Below, piece by piece: positions 1 to 12,193 of a stretch of 64,000 nt of DNA. Positions within the stretch are counted from its first letter, which is position 1, and each line of letters begins with the position of its first letter. The notes beneath the pieces were generated by a model that was not told the DNA's origin, did no database searches, and saw only the letters and a list, made by a program, of their open reading frames with translations. The stretch lies in the NCBI RefSeq assembly GCF_000004825.1, contig NW_008805090.1:620001-684000 (forward strand). The letters are read 5' to 3'. The position numbers and the translations under genes were made by a program. The DNA comes from Heterostelium album PN500 (Eukaryota > Evosea > Eumycetozoa > Acytosteliales > Acytosteliaceae).

Positions 1-156
1 CACCAATCAAATAAATAGTTTTTTTATAAATAAAATCATGAGATTTTTTATTTTTATTTTTTTTTGATTTTTTCATTCAATGCATTAAGTATGCTTATAT
101 TTTTTTTTTAATTTTTTTTTAATTTATTTATAAAAAATACTTTAACAATTCCATAG

Positions 157-1532
157 GTCAAGAGATAGCACTTGATCCATGTGAAAATATATTTTGTGGT
201 AGTGGACAATGTGGTATTCAAGATGGTGAGGGTACATGTTTCGAAAATGGTGATCTACCAACTCAAGATCCATGTTCAACTTTAGTTTGCCCAGATGGAT
301 CGACTTGTACAAAGTTTGGAATCTCTGCCAAATGTGTAGTTGAAAGTGGTGAGCCACTTCTTCCTGGTACCAGCGTTGGTGGTGATTTCACAGGCGATTT
401 CACAACTGAGAATTCTTTTACTGGCACTACCGGTTCTTTAACTGCATTTCCAATTGCTGATAGTGAAAATATTTTCACTACTGGAGAACTTACATTAGCC
501 CTGACCAGTACAAGTGGTAGACCTATTACCGATGGTGTTACAGAAGCATCCACTGGTTTTACTATATCATCCACAGGCCCTATTCCACCAAGCCAAGGAT
601 CAACATTTGGTGGTACTTCATCCGGTACTGGAAGAGGTGATCCATGCGATCATATACAATGTGTTGAAGGTTCATTCTGTACAAATATTGATGGAGTAGC
701 AAAATGTTTAACCTTTGAAGAAGTAACTGTTGTTGCAACCTCTGGTGGCAGTACTATAAGCAGCAGTAGCAGTAGCAGTAGCAGTAGCAGTAGCAGTAGC
801 AGTAGCAGTAGCAGTAGCAGTAGCAGTAGCAGTAGCAGTAGCAGTAGCAGTAGCAGTGGTAGTGGTAGTGGTAGTAGTGGAGGTGATCCATGTAAAAATG
901 TCCAATGTAAAGATGGAAAGGTATGTGCCAATTTTGCGGGAACCGTTCAGTGTTTAGATCCAAGCTCGTTGACCTTTGGACAACATGGTAAAGATGATAG
1001 TGTTTGTGACAATGGAAAGAGATGTCTCCTCGGATTCAAATGTTTGATGGTCAACAACGTTGCAACTTGTGTTCCAAGAAACGGATCTCCACTCTGCGGT
1101 GGAAGATTATGTCAAGTCGGTGAAACCTGTGCCAATTTGAATGGAAGAGAAGTATGCATACCAGTCTCATCGACATCAGGTGGAAGTGGAAATACCTGTG
1201 CTACTTACAGATGTCCACCAGACTACCATTGTAAATCACTCCGAGGAATACCAACATGTTTCCCATCGAAATTTGAAAGCAAATGTCACAAATTCCAATG
1301 TCCAATCGGAACGAATTGCACAGAGATCAATTGTGTCCCAACATGTATCCCAATAAAGCCAGACAATCATTGTAAAGGAGTATCGTGTCAAAAGCATGAG
1401 ATGTGTTGTCAACCAAAGCCAGAGCTCCCTCCAAGATGTTTAGATAAATGTATTTTCAAGAATTGTCCAAAATGGATGAAATGTACTCATGATCAAAGCG
1501 GAGAGCCTCACTGTGAACATTTAATCGATTGA
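157..1532 (+). CDS. Secreted Cys-rich FOLN-repeat protein (spore-coat-like), 5' exon outside window
   Basis: This is the last exon of a gene whose first exon lies left of the window. A T-rich tract ending in TTCCATAG at about 156 is the likely acceptor, entered in phase 1, and the frame is then open to the stop at 1532. The protein has many short repeats of the type DPCxxxxCxxGxxCxxxxGxxxC, the follistatin-N-terminal-like (FOLN) pattern found in dictyostelid spore coat and extracellular matrix proteins. A Ser/Thr-rich stretch (about 350-640) and a pure Ser run (about 759-857) separate the early from the late repeats. The last 180 residues closely match the next gene, so the two are tandem duplicates. 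An extracellular structural role is inferred from the family. Confidence 0.8.
759..857 (+). repeat. AGCAGT hexanucleotide microsatellite coding poly-Ser
   Basis: About 16 uninterrupted AGCAGT units encode serine in the frame of the FOLN-repeat gene and then grade into AGTGGT units (Ser-Gly). The downstream paralogue lacks this tract, so it expanded after the duplication or was lost there. On the minus strand the same tract makes long artificial poly-Leu and Ala-Thr frames that are not genes. Confidence 0.95.
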
Positions 1533-2419
1533 TAAAGAAAAGTAAAAAAAAATACAAATTAACATTTTCAAATCACCCACCTGAATCTCATCTTCTGGAC
1601 TAGAAATAAAAAAAAAAAAAATAAGTTATTACTTTCACATTTTTGATTTTTGATTTTCTTTTTATTTTACTTGTTGATCAAGTTTACATAATATTTATTT
1701 TAACCCAGTATGTAAAACACATGTATCAAGTATTATAGTTCAAGTTATTAATGATTTGAAATAATGAGTCAAGTATATCAATAGGATCACGTGACTATAT
1801 TGTAATTAAATATAGATGTAAAGAGTTATTTGATCAATGCTTTTTTTGTTTTTGTTTTGTCTATTTTAAACAAGAATTTCGTATAGATATATATATATAT
1901 TTATATATGATTATTGGGATATGTTTGAAAAAAAAAGTGATATAGTGGTAATATATTCAACACACATAGAGAGAAGGAAGTGTGTTATCTTTTCTTCTGA
2001 TGTTAAAAAAAAGAAAAACATTGAAATTCACCATCATCATTGAAAGAATAGTAAAACACCAGTGTATTTACAAAAAAAAATAAAAAAATAAAAGCAGTGA
2101 TTGTTTGTATGATAAATGAATAAGTAAACAATAGATATAATTATATGAATGTTCTCATATTATATACCTATACTTTTAAGTGATTTTCAATCATTCAAAT
2201 TTGTCAATGATAATTTTTTTTTTTTAATGATTAAATAATATGATCAAATTTACTATTTAACATCAAGTTTGATGAATGTTAAAATTTATTATTATTTCTT
2301 TCTTTTCCATATACAATAACCTATATTTTTTTAAAAAATACTATCTATAAAAATAAAACTTTGAAATAATATTCTATTCCAACAACAATCACAACACCTT
2401 TAATTTATTTTTGAGTAAA
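1533..2419. other. Intergenic, AT-rich
   Basis: About 890 bases between the two FOLN genes with A and T homopolymers and no convincing ORF. It should hold the terminator of the first gene and the promoter of the second. AATAAA-like strings follow the first stop codon. No ncRNA or repeat is recognised. Confidence 0.7.
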
Positions 2420-3687
2420 ATGAAAACTTCATTACTCTTTTTATTTGTAATAATAGTGGCAGTTCGTATGTATCAATTTTAAATATTCAAAATTGAAATC
2501 TTTAATTTTTAAAGCTAATTTAATGTTTTTTTTTTTTTCTTTTAAAAGAATCTCAGCCAATAAGGGATCCATGTGACTTTAAAAAATGTGATCCAGGAAT
2601 GAAGTGTGTCAGTTTTGGCGACACACAAGCTATCTGTATTCCAGATTCCCCAATCGATCCATGCAAAGAACTAAATTGTCCACCAGGTGAAATGTGCGCC
2701 AACATTAGAGGTAAACATCAATGCGTTCCAGGTATGACTACTGGTTCAAGTGGTGATCCATGTAAAGATGTACATTGCGAGAAAGGATTAATTTGTGCCA
2801 ACTTCAATGGAAATGCTAAATGCATTGATCCAGGACAATTGACTGGATCTGAAGATCCATGTAAGGATTTACATTGCGAGAGAGGAGAAGTTTGTGCCAA
2901 CTTTGCTGGAAAAGCCAAATGCGTTGACCCAAATACCTTAATTACTGGATCATCTGGAGGTCATGATGATAGTGTCTGTGAGAATGGAAAGAGATGTCTC
3001 CTCGGATTCAAATGTTTGATGGTCAACAACGTTGCCACCTGCGTTCCAAGAAACGGATCACCACTTTGTGGTGGTAAGCTGTGTAAGGTCGGTGAAACCT
3101 GTGCCAATTTCCATGGTAGAGACATCTGTGTTCCAGTGCACCAGTTCCCATCGCCAACTTCAGGTGGAAGAGACGTATGCTGGGGACACAAATGCCCATT
3201 CGGACACTGTTGCAAGAACATCCATGGTGTAGCCACATGTGTTCCAGAGCACTCGACCGGTGGAGTAAGCAGATGTACCGACTACCATTGTCCAATTGGA
3301 TACTTCTGCCAGGAATTGAATGGAATTGCCACCTGTATTCCACATAAAGAAGATTGCTGCACCAACTACCAATGTCCACGTGATTTCTATTGCAAGAATG
3401 TAAACAATATCCCAACATGTATTCCATCAAATCCACCAAATAGATGCTGGAACTTCCAATGTCCAATTGGTACCAATTGCACTGAAATCAATGGAGTTCC
3501 AACCTGTATCCCAACCAGACCACCCAACCACTGCGAAGGTGTACAATGTCAAAATCACCAGGTTTGTTGTCAACCATTCCCAGATCACCCTGCAAGATGT
3601 CTTGACAAATGTTTGTTCATGAGCTGTCCAAACTCATCATGCAGATGTGATAGTTGGGGAACTCCAAGATGTGAACAATGGGAGTAA
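2420..3687 (+). CDS. Secreted Cys-rich FOLN-repeat protein, tandem paralogue
   Basis: Two exons: 2420-2465 and 2549-3687; the intron has a GTATGT donor and an AAAAG acceptor. The 394-residue product starts with a hydrophobic signal peptide (MKTSLLFLFVIIVAVQS) that the intron splits just at its end. The rest is about ten Cys-rich repeats, such as DPCKDVHCEKGLICANFNG, followed by a Cys-dense tail. It is colinear with the C-terminal part of the preceding gene, and the intron phase matches, which supports tandem duplication. FOLN-type repeats are typical of dictyostelid spore coat proteins and prespore vesicle proteins, so a secreted wall or matrix role is likely. No transmembrane segment follows the signal peptide. 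The exact orthologue is not recognised. Confidence 0.85.
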
Positions 3688-3945
3688 ACCATCCAAATAA
3701 ATAGTCATTCCCTAGGGGAAAGATTATTTTTTTAATAAAAGAAACTTTGAACAAAACAATTAAAATAAAATAAAAACCAAGAATGTTTTTAAATAATTTA
3801 AGTGGAAAAAAACTATATTGATATTAATATCATTGATTATTTAAGATTATAATTGATAATCAAAAGAAATTAATATTGTTGTTGTTAATTAAAAGTGATG
3901 AGATAGATTACTTTTATTTAACAATTGATCAAATAATAATTATTA

Positions 3946-4998
3946 TTATCCAATAACTCTTGAGATGAAACAATTACATAGATACGACCAAAAGAGTAAA
4001 CCTCTTGAGCGATTTGCGATCAATGAGAGTAATCCATCTTGACAAAGTGAGGAGGTGCATGCCCACCAATCGATACAAACCAATAGTGTTGCTACCATTA
4101 CAATTATATTTGCTATGCTTTCATATCCTCTTCTAATTGTATCATTCTAAAGTTTGTTATTAGTTAGTTAGCCAGATGTTAAATTAATAAGTTTGTTTGA
4201 TTTTTAACATACCATGTTTACAATTGGGAAATGATCTGGAATCGATTTAATAACGTATTGACTTAGTAATGCTACTGCTAGAGGAATGTAGAGTCCACTG
4301 ATGAGAGATGTCGATTCGATGCTTGGTGGTACTATTTGAAGTTGATGACCGAAACGCAATGTCAAGTCGATTGTCACTGTATAGAGGAATGCAACGATGG
4401 TCGAGTCTGATTTCAACACTGGGAAGAATCTTCCCATCGATTTGCTGTAACCCATTACATATTCCCAGGCAACCCAAAGCAACATCAAAGGTAGTGTACA
4501 AATCAGTAGTTCCTTATACTCAAAGAGAGCAGTCAAGCTATCGTTACCCTGCTGATCGACCATCGATTTCAACTGTACCAAATACTTGTAGATAGGATGA
4601 CGATCTTTAATCTCTGATTCCTTTGCACTCATTATTATCGTATTGGAAGCAAACAAAAGAGAAAACATAACTATACCAAACAATCTAATTGTTGATCTTG
4701 AATGTTGTGGAAGATGTCTTCTTCTTTCAAATATATTATTATTATTACTATTATTATTGTTATTATTATTATTATTAGAGGGTGTATTATTTTTCTTATT
4801 ATTATCGGATGGTGTTGGTATTTCATTATTATCTAACGAGTCATCGTCATCGTCTTCGATCTTCTTTGGTGGTGTATCGGTAGGATCCTTCACTTGCTCA
4901 GCAATGAAACCAAGTCTACCACCAGCATGACTTTGTATTCTATTCTTTCTTGCTTCTCTTCTTCGTCTTTCTTGTTCTGCTTTTTCTTCGGGTGTCAT
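3946..4998 (-). CDS. GET2/CAML-like ER membrane receptor candidate
   Basis: Two exons on the minus strand: 4213-4998 and 3946-4146. The GTATGT donor follows codon ATG in phase 0, and the acceptor reads AAACTTTAG. The 328-residue protein opens with a strongly basic segment (AEQERRRREARKNRI) and then a GGRLGFIAEQ stretch. This is the arrangement of the yeast Get2 and animal CAML cytosolic N terminus that binds the GET3 ATPase. A low-complexity D/N-rich linker follows, then hydrophobic segments near residues 105-125, 165-185, 200-220 and 230-250, with another in exon 2. These features fit the receptor that inserts tail-anchored proteins in the ER. The assignment rests on the basic motif and topology, since overall similarity in this family is low. 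Another multipass ER protein is possible. Confidence 0.55.
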
Positions 4999-5467
4999 TA
5001 TATATCTTTTATATTCACAAATGTTGTGTTTTTTTAATTTAAAAATAAACTTCTGCTTTAAAAAAAACGTAAAACTGTTGAAGTTGACTTTGATGATTCA
5101 TTAATTATCCTTTTTGGGTGTTGATCGAAAAACAAAGTCAAACATATAATTTAAAACAAATAATAGATTATTACAATATTTGTTTTGATTGTGATAACTT
5201 TGATAATTGAATTACTATTATTAAGTTTATTTATTTATTTTATTTATATATATTTTTTTTTAAAATGGTGGTGGTTATCTTGAGTTTAATCTTAATATTA
5301 TTAATAAAGTAATAGTTAAATTTAATATTACTTAAAAGTTAATGATATATTTATTATAACAATCAATTGATTGTTGTTTAAATTCTTAAAAAAAATGTTA
5401 ATCTGATTCGAGTCGTTTTATTGTTTATGCATAAACTATAAAATATATATATATCAAATTGTTTAGT
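4999..5467. promoter_or_regulatory. Divergent intergenic region
   Basis: About 470 AT-rich bases between the start codons of the GET2-like gene (minus) and the valyl-tRNA synthetase gene (plus). It must carry both promoters. Long T runs and AT repeats are present; no specific operator is recognised. Confidence 0.6.
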
Positions 5468-8400
5468 ATGATAAGATTGACTCATAGATCAATCATTTCA
5501 AGTGGTAATATAAACTACTTTAAAAGAAATCACAACTACCTCTTTAGATCATTCGTTTCAAAATGTCCAATAAATAACGATGCTCTTAAATCATCATATG
5601 ATCCTGTAACTATCAATATGTTCACTTTAATCACCACAGTTACAAAGCTAACATTAACTTTTATGATTAAGGTGATCGTTGAATCTGATAAATATAAATG
5701 GTGGGAAGATAATCATTTATTTAAACCAAGAGAAGCAACCATCAAAAGAAATGATGATGATAATGATGATAGTGGTTCAAATAGATATTCTATGGTATTA
5801 CCACCACCAAATGTTACTGGTTCTTTACATATTGGACATGCTCTGACAACTACGATCGAAGATGCACTCGTTCGTTTCAAGAGAATGTCTGGCTATGAGA
5901 CATTGTGGATTCCTGGTTTGGATCATAGTGGTATCGCTACGCAGGTAGTCGTCGAGAAGGAGTTGAAATCCAAACAGAATCTAACACGACACCAGCTAGG
6001 CAGAGAGAAATTCTTGGCAGAGGTTCACAAGTGGACCGACAAATACTCGGAGAATATCAATAATCAATTGAGAAAGACCGGTGCGTCACTCGATTGGAGT
6101 AGATCGGTGTTCACTCTAGACAAACAACGTTCAGAAGCAGTGGAGACTGCATTCCTGCATTTCTACAGATCCGGTCTGGTCTATCGTGCGACGCGACTTG
6201 TCAATTGGTGTCCGGAGCTGCGTAGTGTCATCTCTGATATCGAGGTCGACCACGAGTCATTCGAGAAACCAAGACACTACAAGATAAAGTCACGTGCTAA
6301 ATCCTATGAGTTTGGTGTAATTCATGATATTGCTTATCGTGTTGCCAAAGATACCGCTGATAATAATAATAATCAAGAGTCACTCATTGTCAGTACAACT
6401 CGACCAGAGACACTGTTTGGTGATACTGCGATTGCTGTGCATCCTGACGACAAGAGATATCAACATCTTCGTGGAAAGAGTGTGGTTCATCCATTCACAG
6501 GCGAGTTACTACCGATAGTTTTCGATTCTATTTTGGTCGATCCGACTTTGGGTTCAGGTGCAGTAAAGGTTACACCAGCACACGACTTTAATGACTATGA
6601 GTGTGGTAAACGTCATCAACTGCCATCGCTTAGTATTATGAATGAAGACGGTAAGCTGAATCAGAATGTACCTTTGGAATTCCAAGGAGTAGACAGATTG
6701 GATGCTCGTGAGCTAGTCATAAAGAAGTTGAAGGAGATGAATCTCTACATTGCCAAGAAACCACATCCTACAACTCTATCAATTTGCTCTAGAACCGGTG
6801 ATATCATCGAACCTGTTCTTCGACCACAGTGGTATGTCAATTGTCAACAACTAGGTAAACAAGCATTGGAATTAGTAGAGTCTGGTAAAATTCAAATAGT
6901 TCCACTGCAATACAAAGATAATTGGTCAAGATGGTTGTCAAACATCCAAGATTGGTGTATTTCTCGTCAGTTATGGTGGGGTCATCCTATTCCCGCTTAC
7001 AAAGTAATATTGAATAACCAATCAACGGCAGAGGATCAAGAGAAATGGGTTGTTGGTGAATCGATTCAGGTCGCAATGGAATCCGCAATGAAAGAGTACA
7101 ATCTAGCTCGTGATTCATTTACTTTGGAGAGAGACGAAGATGTACTGGATACTTGGTTTTCCTCTGGTTTGTTCCCTATTTCGGCTTTAGGTTGGCCATC
7201 ACAAAACAAAGATACTGTTGTTGATCTATCGAAATTCTATCCTCTCGATGTCATGGAAACCGGTTCCGATATTCTGTTCTTCTGGGTTGCTCGTATGGTT
7301 ATGATGTGTACAGCGATCACTGGAGTAGCACCATTTAAAACCATTCTACTGCATCCGTTGATTCGTGATTCACAAGGTCGTAAGATGTCCAAGAGTCTTG
7401 GTAATGTGATAGATCCACTTCACGTCATCAATGGAGTGTCTCTTGAACAACTGAAGGAAGGCGTAACCAACTCTAATCTCAGTGAGAACGAGAAGACCAC
7501 TGCTATCAAAGGATTAACCAAGGAGTTCCCACAAGGAATTCCAAAATGCGGTACCGATTCATTGAGAATTGCTCTAAGTCAATTCCCAATCGCTGGCAAA
7601 GATATTAATCTTGATATGTCGAGAATTATTGGTCAACGTCTTTTCTGTAATAAGATTTGGAATGCCTCTAAACTAGTGCTCATGTATACCAATAACATCG
7701 TATCAAAGAACTCATTCATCTATCAAAATCAAATACAATCGACTGATCAACTACCATTTAGAATGGATTCAATCTCGATTATCGATATGTGGATATTGAA
7801 AAAGTTGGCGTCATTGGTACAACTTGTCAAGGAATCGTATGATAGCCACAACTTGTCACAGGCATCGCAATCTCTCTATTCATTCTTCCAATATGAATAC
7901 TGTGATTTCTATCTTGAGATGTCAAAGCTGGCACTAAATCGAAAAGAAAGAAGATTGAACAACGCAGACACACCAATAATTATGCTCAACACACTCGAAT
8001 GTTTCCTCAGACTTTTGCATCCATTTATGCCATATCTAACCGAGGACATATGGCAACGTCTACCCAAGCTCGAAACAGAACCAATTTCCATTATGATTGC
8101 CAATTATCCACTACCAACACATTATCACCATCAATTACTTTTATCTACAAACATTGAATCAATTGTTAATGTAAGTATAACAATCCTCGAAAACTAATAA
8201 CAAAAATTTTAATCTTTTTATCTAATCTTTTTTTTTTTTTTTTTTTACCAGTTAATTCAAAGTACAATTCATTCAACTCGTTCAATTAGAACATCACATA
8301 ATATTACCAATCAAATCAAAATCAATCTTATTGTACAAATTCAACAATCAGAACAATCAGATAGTATAATAAGTTCATTTAAACAACTAGAGGAAGAGAT

Positions 8401-8728
8401 ATCTAAGCTTTTGAATTGTCAGATGACATTGACCACCGATGCTGTAACTACCGGTGACGGTTTGACTATCAAGCATATCGTATCTGAGGAATGTACACTT
8501 TGGATTCAATATGAAAGACCAAAGAGTGAACAACAAGATCTTAGTGCACTACTCAACAAAAAGAACAAACTTGTCGAGTCGATCAAAGATCTTGAAGAAG
8601 CAGTATTAAATCCAATGTTTAAGCAAAGAGTACCTGAAGCAGTACAGAAATCTAAATTAACCAAGCTTAGTCAATGGAAAGAAGAATTGGTACAATTAGA
8701 AATAACTATAAAACAAAATAGTAGTTAA
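5468..8728 (+). CDS. Valyl-tRNA synthetase, probably mitochondrial
   Basis: Class I aminoacyl-tRNA synthetase that charges tRNA-Val. The HIGH-type motif (PPPNVTGSLHIGHA) is near residue 100 and KMSKS near residue 617; the editing-domain signature RPETLFGDTAIAVHP lies between, and a C-terminal anticodon-binding region and coiled coil follow. The N terminus is rich in Arg, Ser and Asn without acidic residues (MIRLTHRSIISSGNINYFKR), as in a mitochondrial presequence. Proposed exons are 5468-5605, 5672-8170 and 8252-8728. The 8171-8251 intron is clear (GTAAGT...TTACCAG). The 5606-5671 intron is inferred: removing its 66 nt restores the family-like order YDP..VE...YKWWE. The first in-frame ATG is 5468. 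Product about 1,037 aa. Dual targeting cannot be excluded. Confidence 0.9.
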
Positions 8729-8754
8729 ATAACTTAAAAAATAATAATAATAAA

Positions 8755-10470
8755 CTATACTTTATTATCCAATTCCAATTTCTCAGCTAAAACAATACAA
8801 AAATGAGCACCAAGCGATAGATCAACTAATTGATGATCGGTTGGGAATGTAAAGAGTTTAGGTTCTTGAGTAACTGTGAAAAAGAGATTTCCTGAGAGTT
8901 CACGGTCCAATTTAAATGAACGATTGGGCCATACAAATAGTTTGTTATTTGCTTTGGTATCGGCCTCACCTACCTCGTTGGAATCTGTTACTACTTTTTC
9001 TTTTGGTGCCAGTATTACACCGGAATGAGTTGTACTTGTCGCTATCTTTATAATTCTATGATCTTTAAACTCTGGGAAATCGATTTGCTTTGGAGTTTGA
9101 TCGGTTGTACTCCATTGGTAGAGCTTATGGTCGTTGGTAAGCGCAAGTGTTTGGTTGTCACCGGCTGCAACCTGAATGACAAGACCACCATCTGGAATAG
9201 TGATTTTGTTGATCTTTTCAGTTGCAATCGCTGCCAGTGATTCCATGCAATGCTGATTGAATGGTGTGTAGTAAACATCGTCTTTGAGATCTTTCTTCAA
9301 TTCACCGACTCCCCACTGATAGACATCACCTTTCTTGTCGACAGCAGCAGAGTGGAATGCACCACTTGCTAACAAAGAGACATCGATATCCGATAGTAGA
9401 TCGGCTCTGGTAGGTATTACAACTAGTTTGTCTTGCATGGAGTTTGACACTGCCAACTGACCTTCGGTGGAACGGCCACACGACAATACCATGCCTTTGT
9501 CCGTGAGGAAATGAGTGTGAAAGAAACCACCCGATATCTGCACAATATTGAATGTCGAAAGCGATTGAATCAGTGACGGTGTTTGAATGTTATAGATACT
9601 ACCAATACCCATTTGACCATGATTGTTATTACCCCAAGTATAGATATGATTGGCTCCTGATTTTGGTTCCTTTGTCAGAGCAAATGAATTCCATCCACCA
9701 ATGGCAACATCAATAACACTGTTCTTTGGAAAAGAGTTCTTTACAGAGAAAGGACAACTCTCTATGAAATTAGGGAATATACTGGTATTGGATCCATATT
9801 TATGACCGATTTGAAAATGAAAGTTTGCTCCCCATGTTAACATATCATAATCATCTATAACAATTAAACATTGTCAATTAATTAGTTAATATATATTTTA
9901 TATAGTTTTCTTTAAATACATACTTGTTAATATAGCGCTATGTAATAATGAAGATTGTAATGAATTTACAGATTGATTCGATAGTGTTTCAACAAATGTA
10001 AAGTTTGTTTCAGATTTACAATCCGATAGACCTAGTTGACCTTGATTATTATTTCCTATAGAATACACAGCTGTTGGTTTGAAATTTACATTTTCATTGT
10101 TACTATTGTTGTTGTTGTTGTTATTGTTTATTGCATTTCTATTTAATGCTGTTTGTAAAGGTGGAGGTGGTTTACTCCATCTAAATCCCTAAACAATATT
10201 AATAGTGTGATAAAAATTTGATTAATATTGATATTTAAATCACTATCCAAGTATAATACATACAGTTGTTAACTTTGATTTAGAAGATTTCAAAGTATTA
10301 CTTAAACTTTCAATCTTTACAGTGGGATCATCTTCAACCTCTTGACCAAACCACTTTTTGAAAAAAGAAATATATCTTTTAGTTTCACACTGTTGAACAA
10401 CACTATTATAAATAATACTTTTATTTATATTACTATTAATATTATAAACATATTTATTTATTCTTAGCAT
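8755..10470 (-). CDS. RCC1-repeat protein, possibly mitochondrial (RCC1L-like)
   Basis: Three minus-strand exons: 10264-10470, 9924-10188 and 8755-9854, giving 523 residues. Phases agree (0, then 1), with GTATGT donors and AG acceptors. Repeats of about 50-60 residues carry the RCC1 pattern, for example YSIGNNNQGQLGL, MLTWGANFHFQIGH and IYTWGNNNHGQMGIG, which predicts a seven-bladed beta-propeller. The N-terminal 40 residues are Asn/Ile/Tyr/Lys-rich with few acidic residues and could be a mitochondrial presequence; animal RCC1L (WBSCR16) is mitochondrial, so this is a reasonable comparison. There is no regulatory domain such as BTB or kinase. It converges tail to tail with the valyl-tRNA synthetase gene, with about 26 bases between the stop codons. 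Confidence 0.8.
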
Positions 10471-10664
10471 TTTTAAATAATATCAATCAAATGCATAAAT
10501 TTGTCATCATGCATTTTCAAATTTTAAAAAATAATTAATAATGATTAATTAAATAGAAAGTATTAAAATTTATTTTTTACAAAGTAATATACATTTTAGT
10601 ATTATATATATATATATATTAAATGATATATTAATATAGTATAATTGAATTTGGTTGATCGAAA

Positions 10665-11841
10665 TTAATAGTTGGTTGTGGAAGAGGAGGTGGAGGAAGA
10701 ATCTGATGCTGTAGTCAATACTTGACCTCCTGTTGTTGATATATGTCCAGATGTCGTTCCTATTGAACCTGAAGTTGAAATACCTCTACCTGTGAGACTA
10801 CCGGTGGTTGTCATAATATTATTCTTATATACCTCATTACCTGTTGTGGTAACACCATTGTTTATGGTTGTCGAAACCGTTGATATCATACCAGCACCTG
10901 TTGTAGTCGAAGATTGACCAGAATATGTTGTAGAGGAGGTAGATGTTTTTGATGTTGTTGTTCCTGTAGTAGTAGTAGTAGTATGAATAGAAGTAGATGC
11001 TGTTGTTGTAGATGTTGTTGTTGTTGTACGAGAGGTGGTAGAGGTGGTTGTTGAATGAGCAGAAGCAGTAGTGCCTGATATTGCACTCGTTGGATAAGAA
11101 GTGGTATAGGGTGACGTTGTCGATTCTCCACTCGTTGGATAGCCACTCGATGAATCACCGGACGATGTTGACGATCCAGAGTCTGACATTGGACATGCCA
11201 AATAACTAGATATATCTATTACATATTTACAGGTTATTGGTTGTGAAACTCTTTCGAGCTTAGTGGCGGATTCAGAGCATCGCAATCTAATCACGGTCGA
11301 TCTCATAGGATACATACCACACTCTGTGCCATGTTTATATTCTATTTGACCTCCTCTATTACCATCGTCTATAGGTTTTTGTCGTTGTTGTTGTTGTTTT
11401 TGTTTTGTAAATAAATAATGTTGTTGGTGACTAATAACTTTTGTTATATCAATCATATTTACCTAATGGTCTAAAAACACTGTCTTCAATTTGACCACCA
11501 TTAAACGCAGGTGCTGGTGAAATTGTATCGGAAATACAAATACCACTACCAGGGAATTTATTCATGCATGATTTCGGTGATTGACATATATTGATATAGA
11601 AATAAAATGAATCTATTGAACCTACATACTCTGTCATTGATATTCTATTTATTATTATTATTATTATTATTGTAATATTTGTTAATTCAATCTATATTTA
11701 TTATTTGATAGCATGTAAATATACTTACAGTGGTGTGAAATCATAGAGTAGATTATTGGTATGTAATGTACAACCTTGACCACCGACCAATGTAACCAAC
11801 AACAACAATTGTGATAAAATTAAAATTGATATCAGTTTCAT
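10665..11841 (-). CDS. Secreted MRH-domain protein with Ser/Thr-rich tail
   Basis: Minus-strand exons 11729-11841, 11463-11644 and 10665-11368 give 332 residues; splice phases are consistent. A signal peptide (MKLISILILSQLLLLVTLVGG) starts it. The next 150 residues have the cysteine and glycine spacing of a mannose-6-phosphate-receptor homology (MRH) domain: YFYINICQSPKSC, then GGQIEYKHGTECG, MRSTVIRLRC and CKYVIDISSYLACP. The remaining 170 residues are almost only Ser, Thr and Gly, a mucin-like region likely to be O-glycosylated. No clear C-terminal hydrophobic anchor is seen, so secretion or lumenal location is likely. MRH domains bind mannose-type glycans in the secretory pathway or lysosome; the ligand here is unknown. 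A stretch at 11369-11456 that looks coding is intron. Confidence 0.65.
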
Positions 11842-12193
11842 ATTGTTGTATTATTATTATTTTGGTAAGTTGATATGTTCCATATTAGATATAGATTAAT
11901 TTCCTATTAGCAATGTGAACGATTTTTGAAGCCTCATGTTTCAGAATTTTTTTTTATGCTACGAAAAGTATCTAAAGACAACCCCAAAAACATAAAAATG
12001 TAAAAACACTTGACCACGTAAGTAATTAACTTGATTTTTTTTTTTTATTAACTTTTATTAAAAATAAAAGTTAAAAAAATTAAAATATTATTATTTTATT
12101 TGATTATTTTATATAAATATAAATTGATTGAGGACTCCCAATTGATAGAGCCAAGTGAAAAGTTATGGTATCGACTTCTGTGATGTGGTTCTC
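11842..12193. other. Intergenic, AT-rich
   Basis: About 350 bases between the MRH gene start and the stop of the next upstream minus-strand gene. It holds the MRH gene promoter. A slightly more GC-rich patch near 11920-12020 shows no ORF or recognisable RNA. Confidence 0.6.

Noticed and set aside
759-857. Long minus-strand poly-Leu and Ala-Thr frames over the Ser repeat
   Set aside because: They come from the AGCAGT microsatellite read on the other strand; the plus frame belongs to the FOLN gene.
5459-5467. TTG as start of valyl-tRNA synthetase
   Set aside because: A eukaryotic start should be ATG; the ATG at 5468 gives a good presequence. The same holds for TTG at 47968 and 56711.
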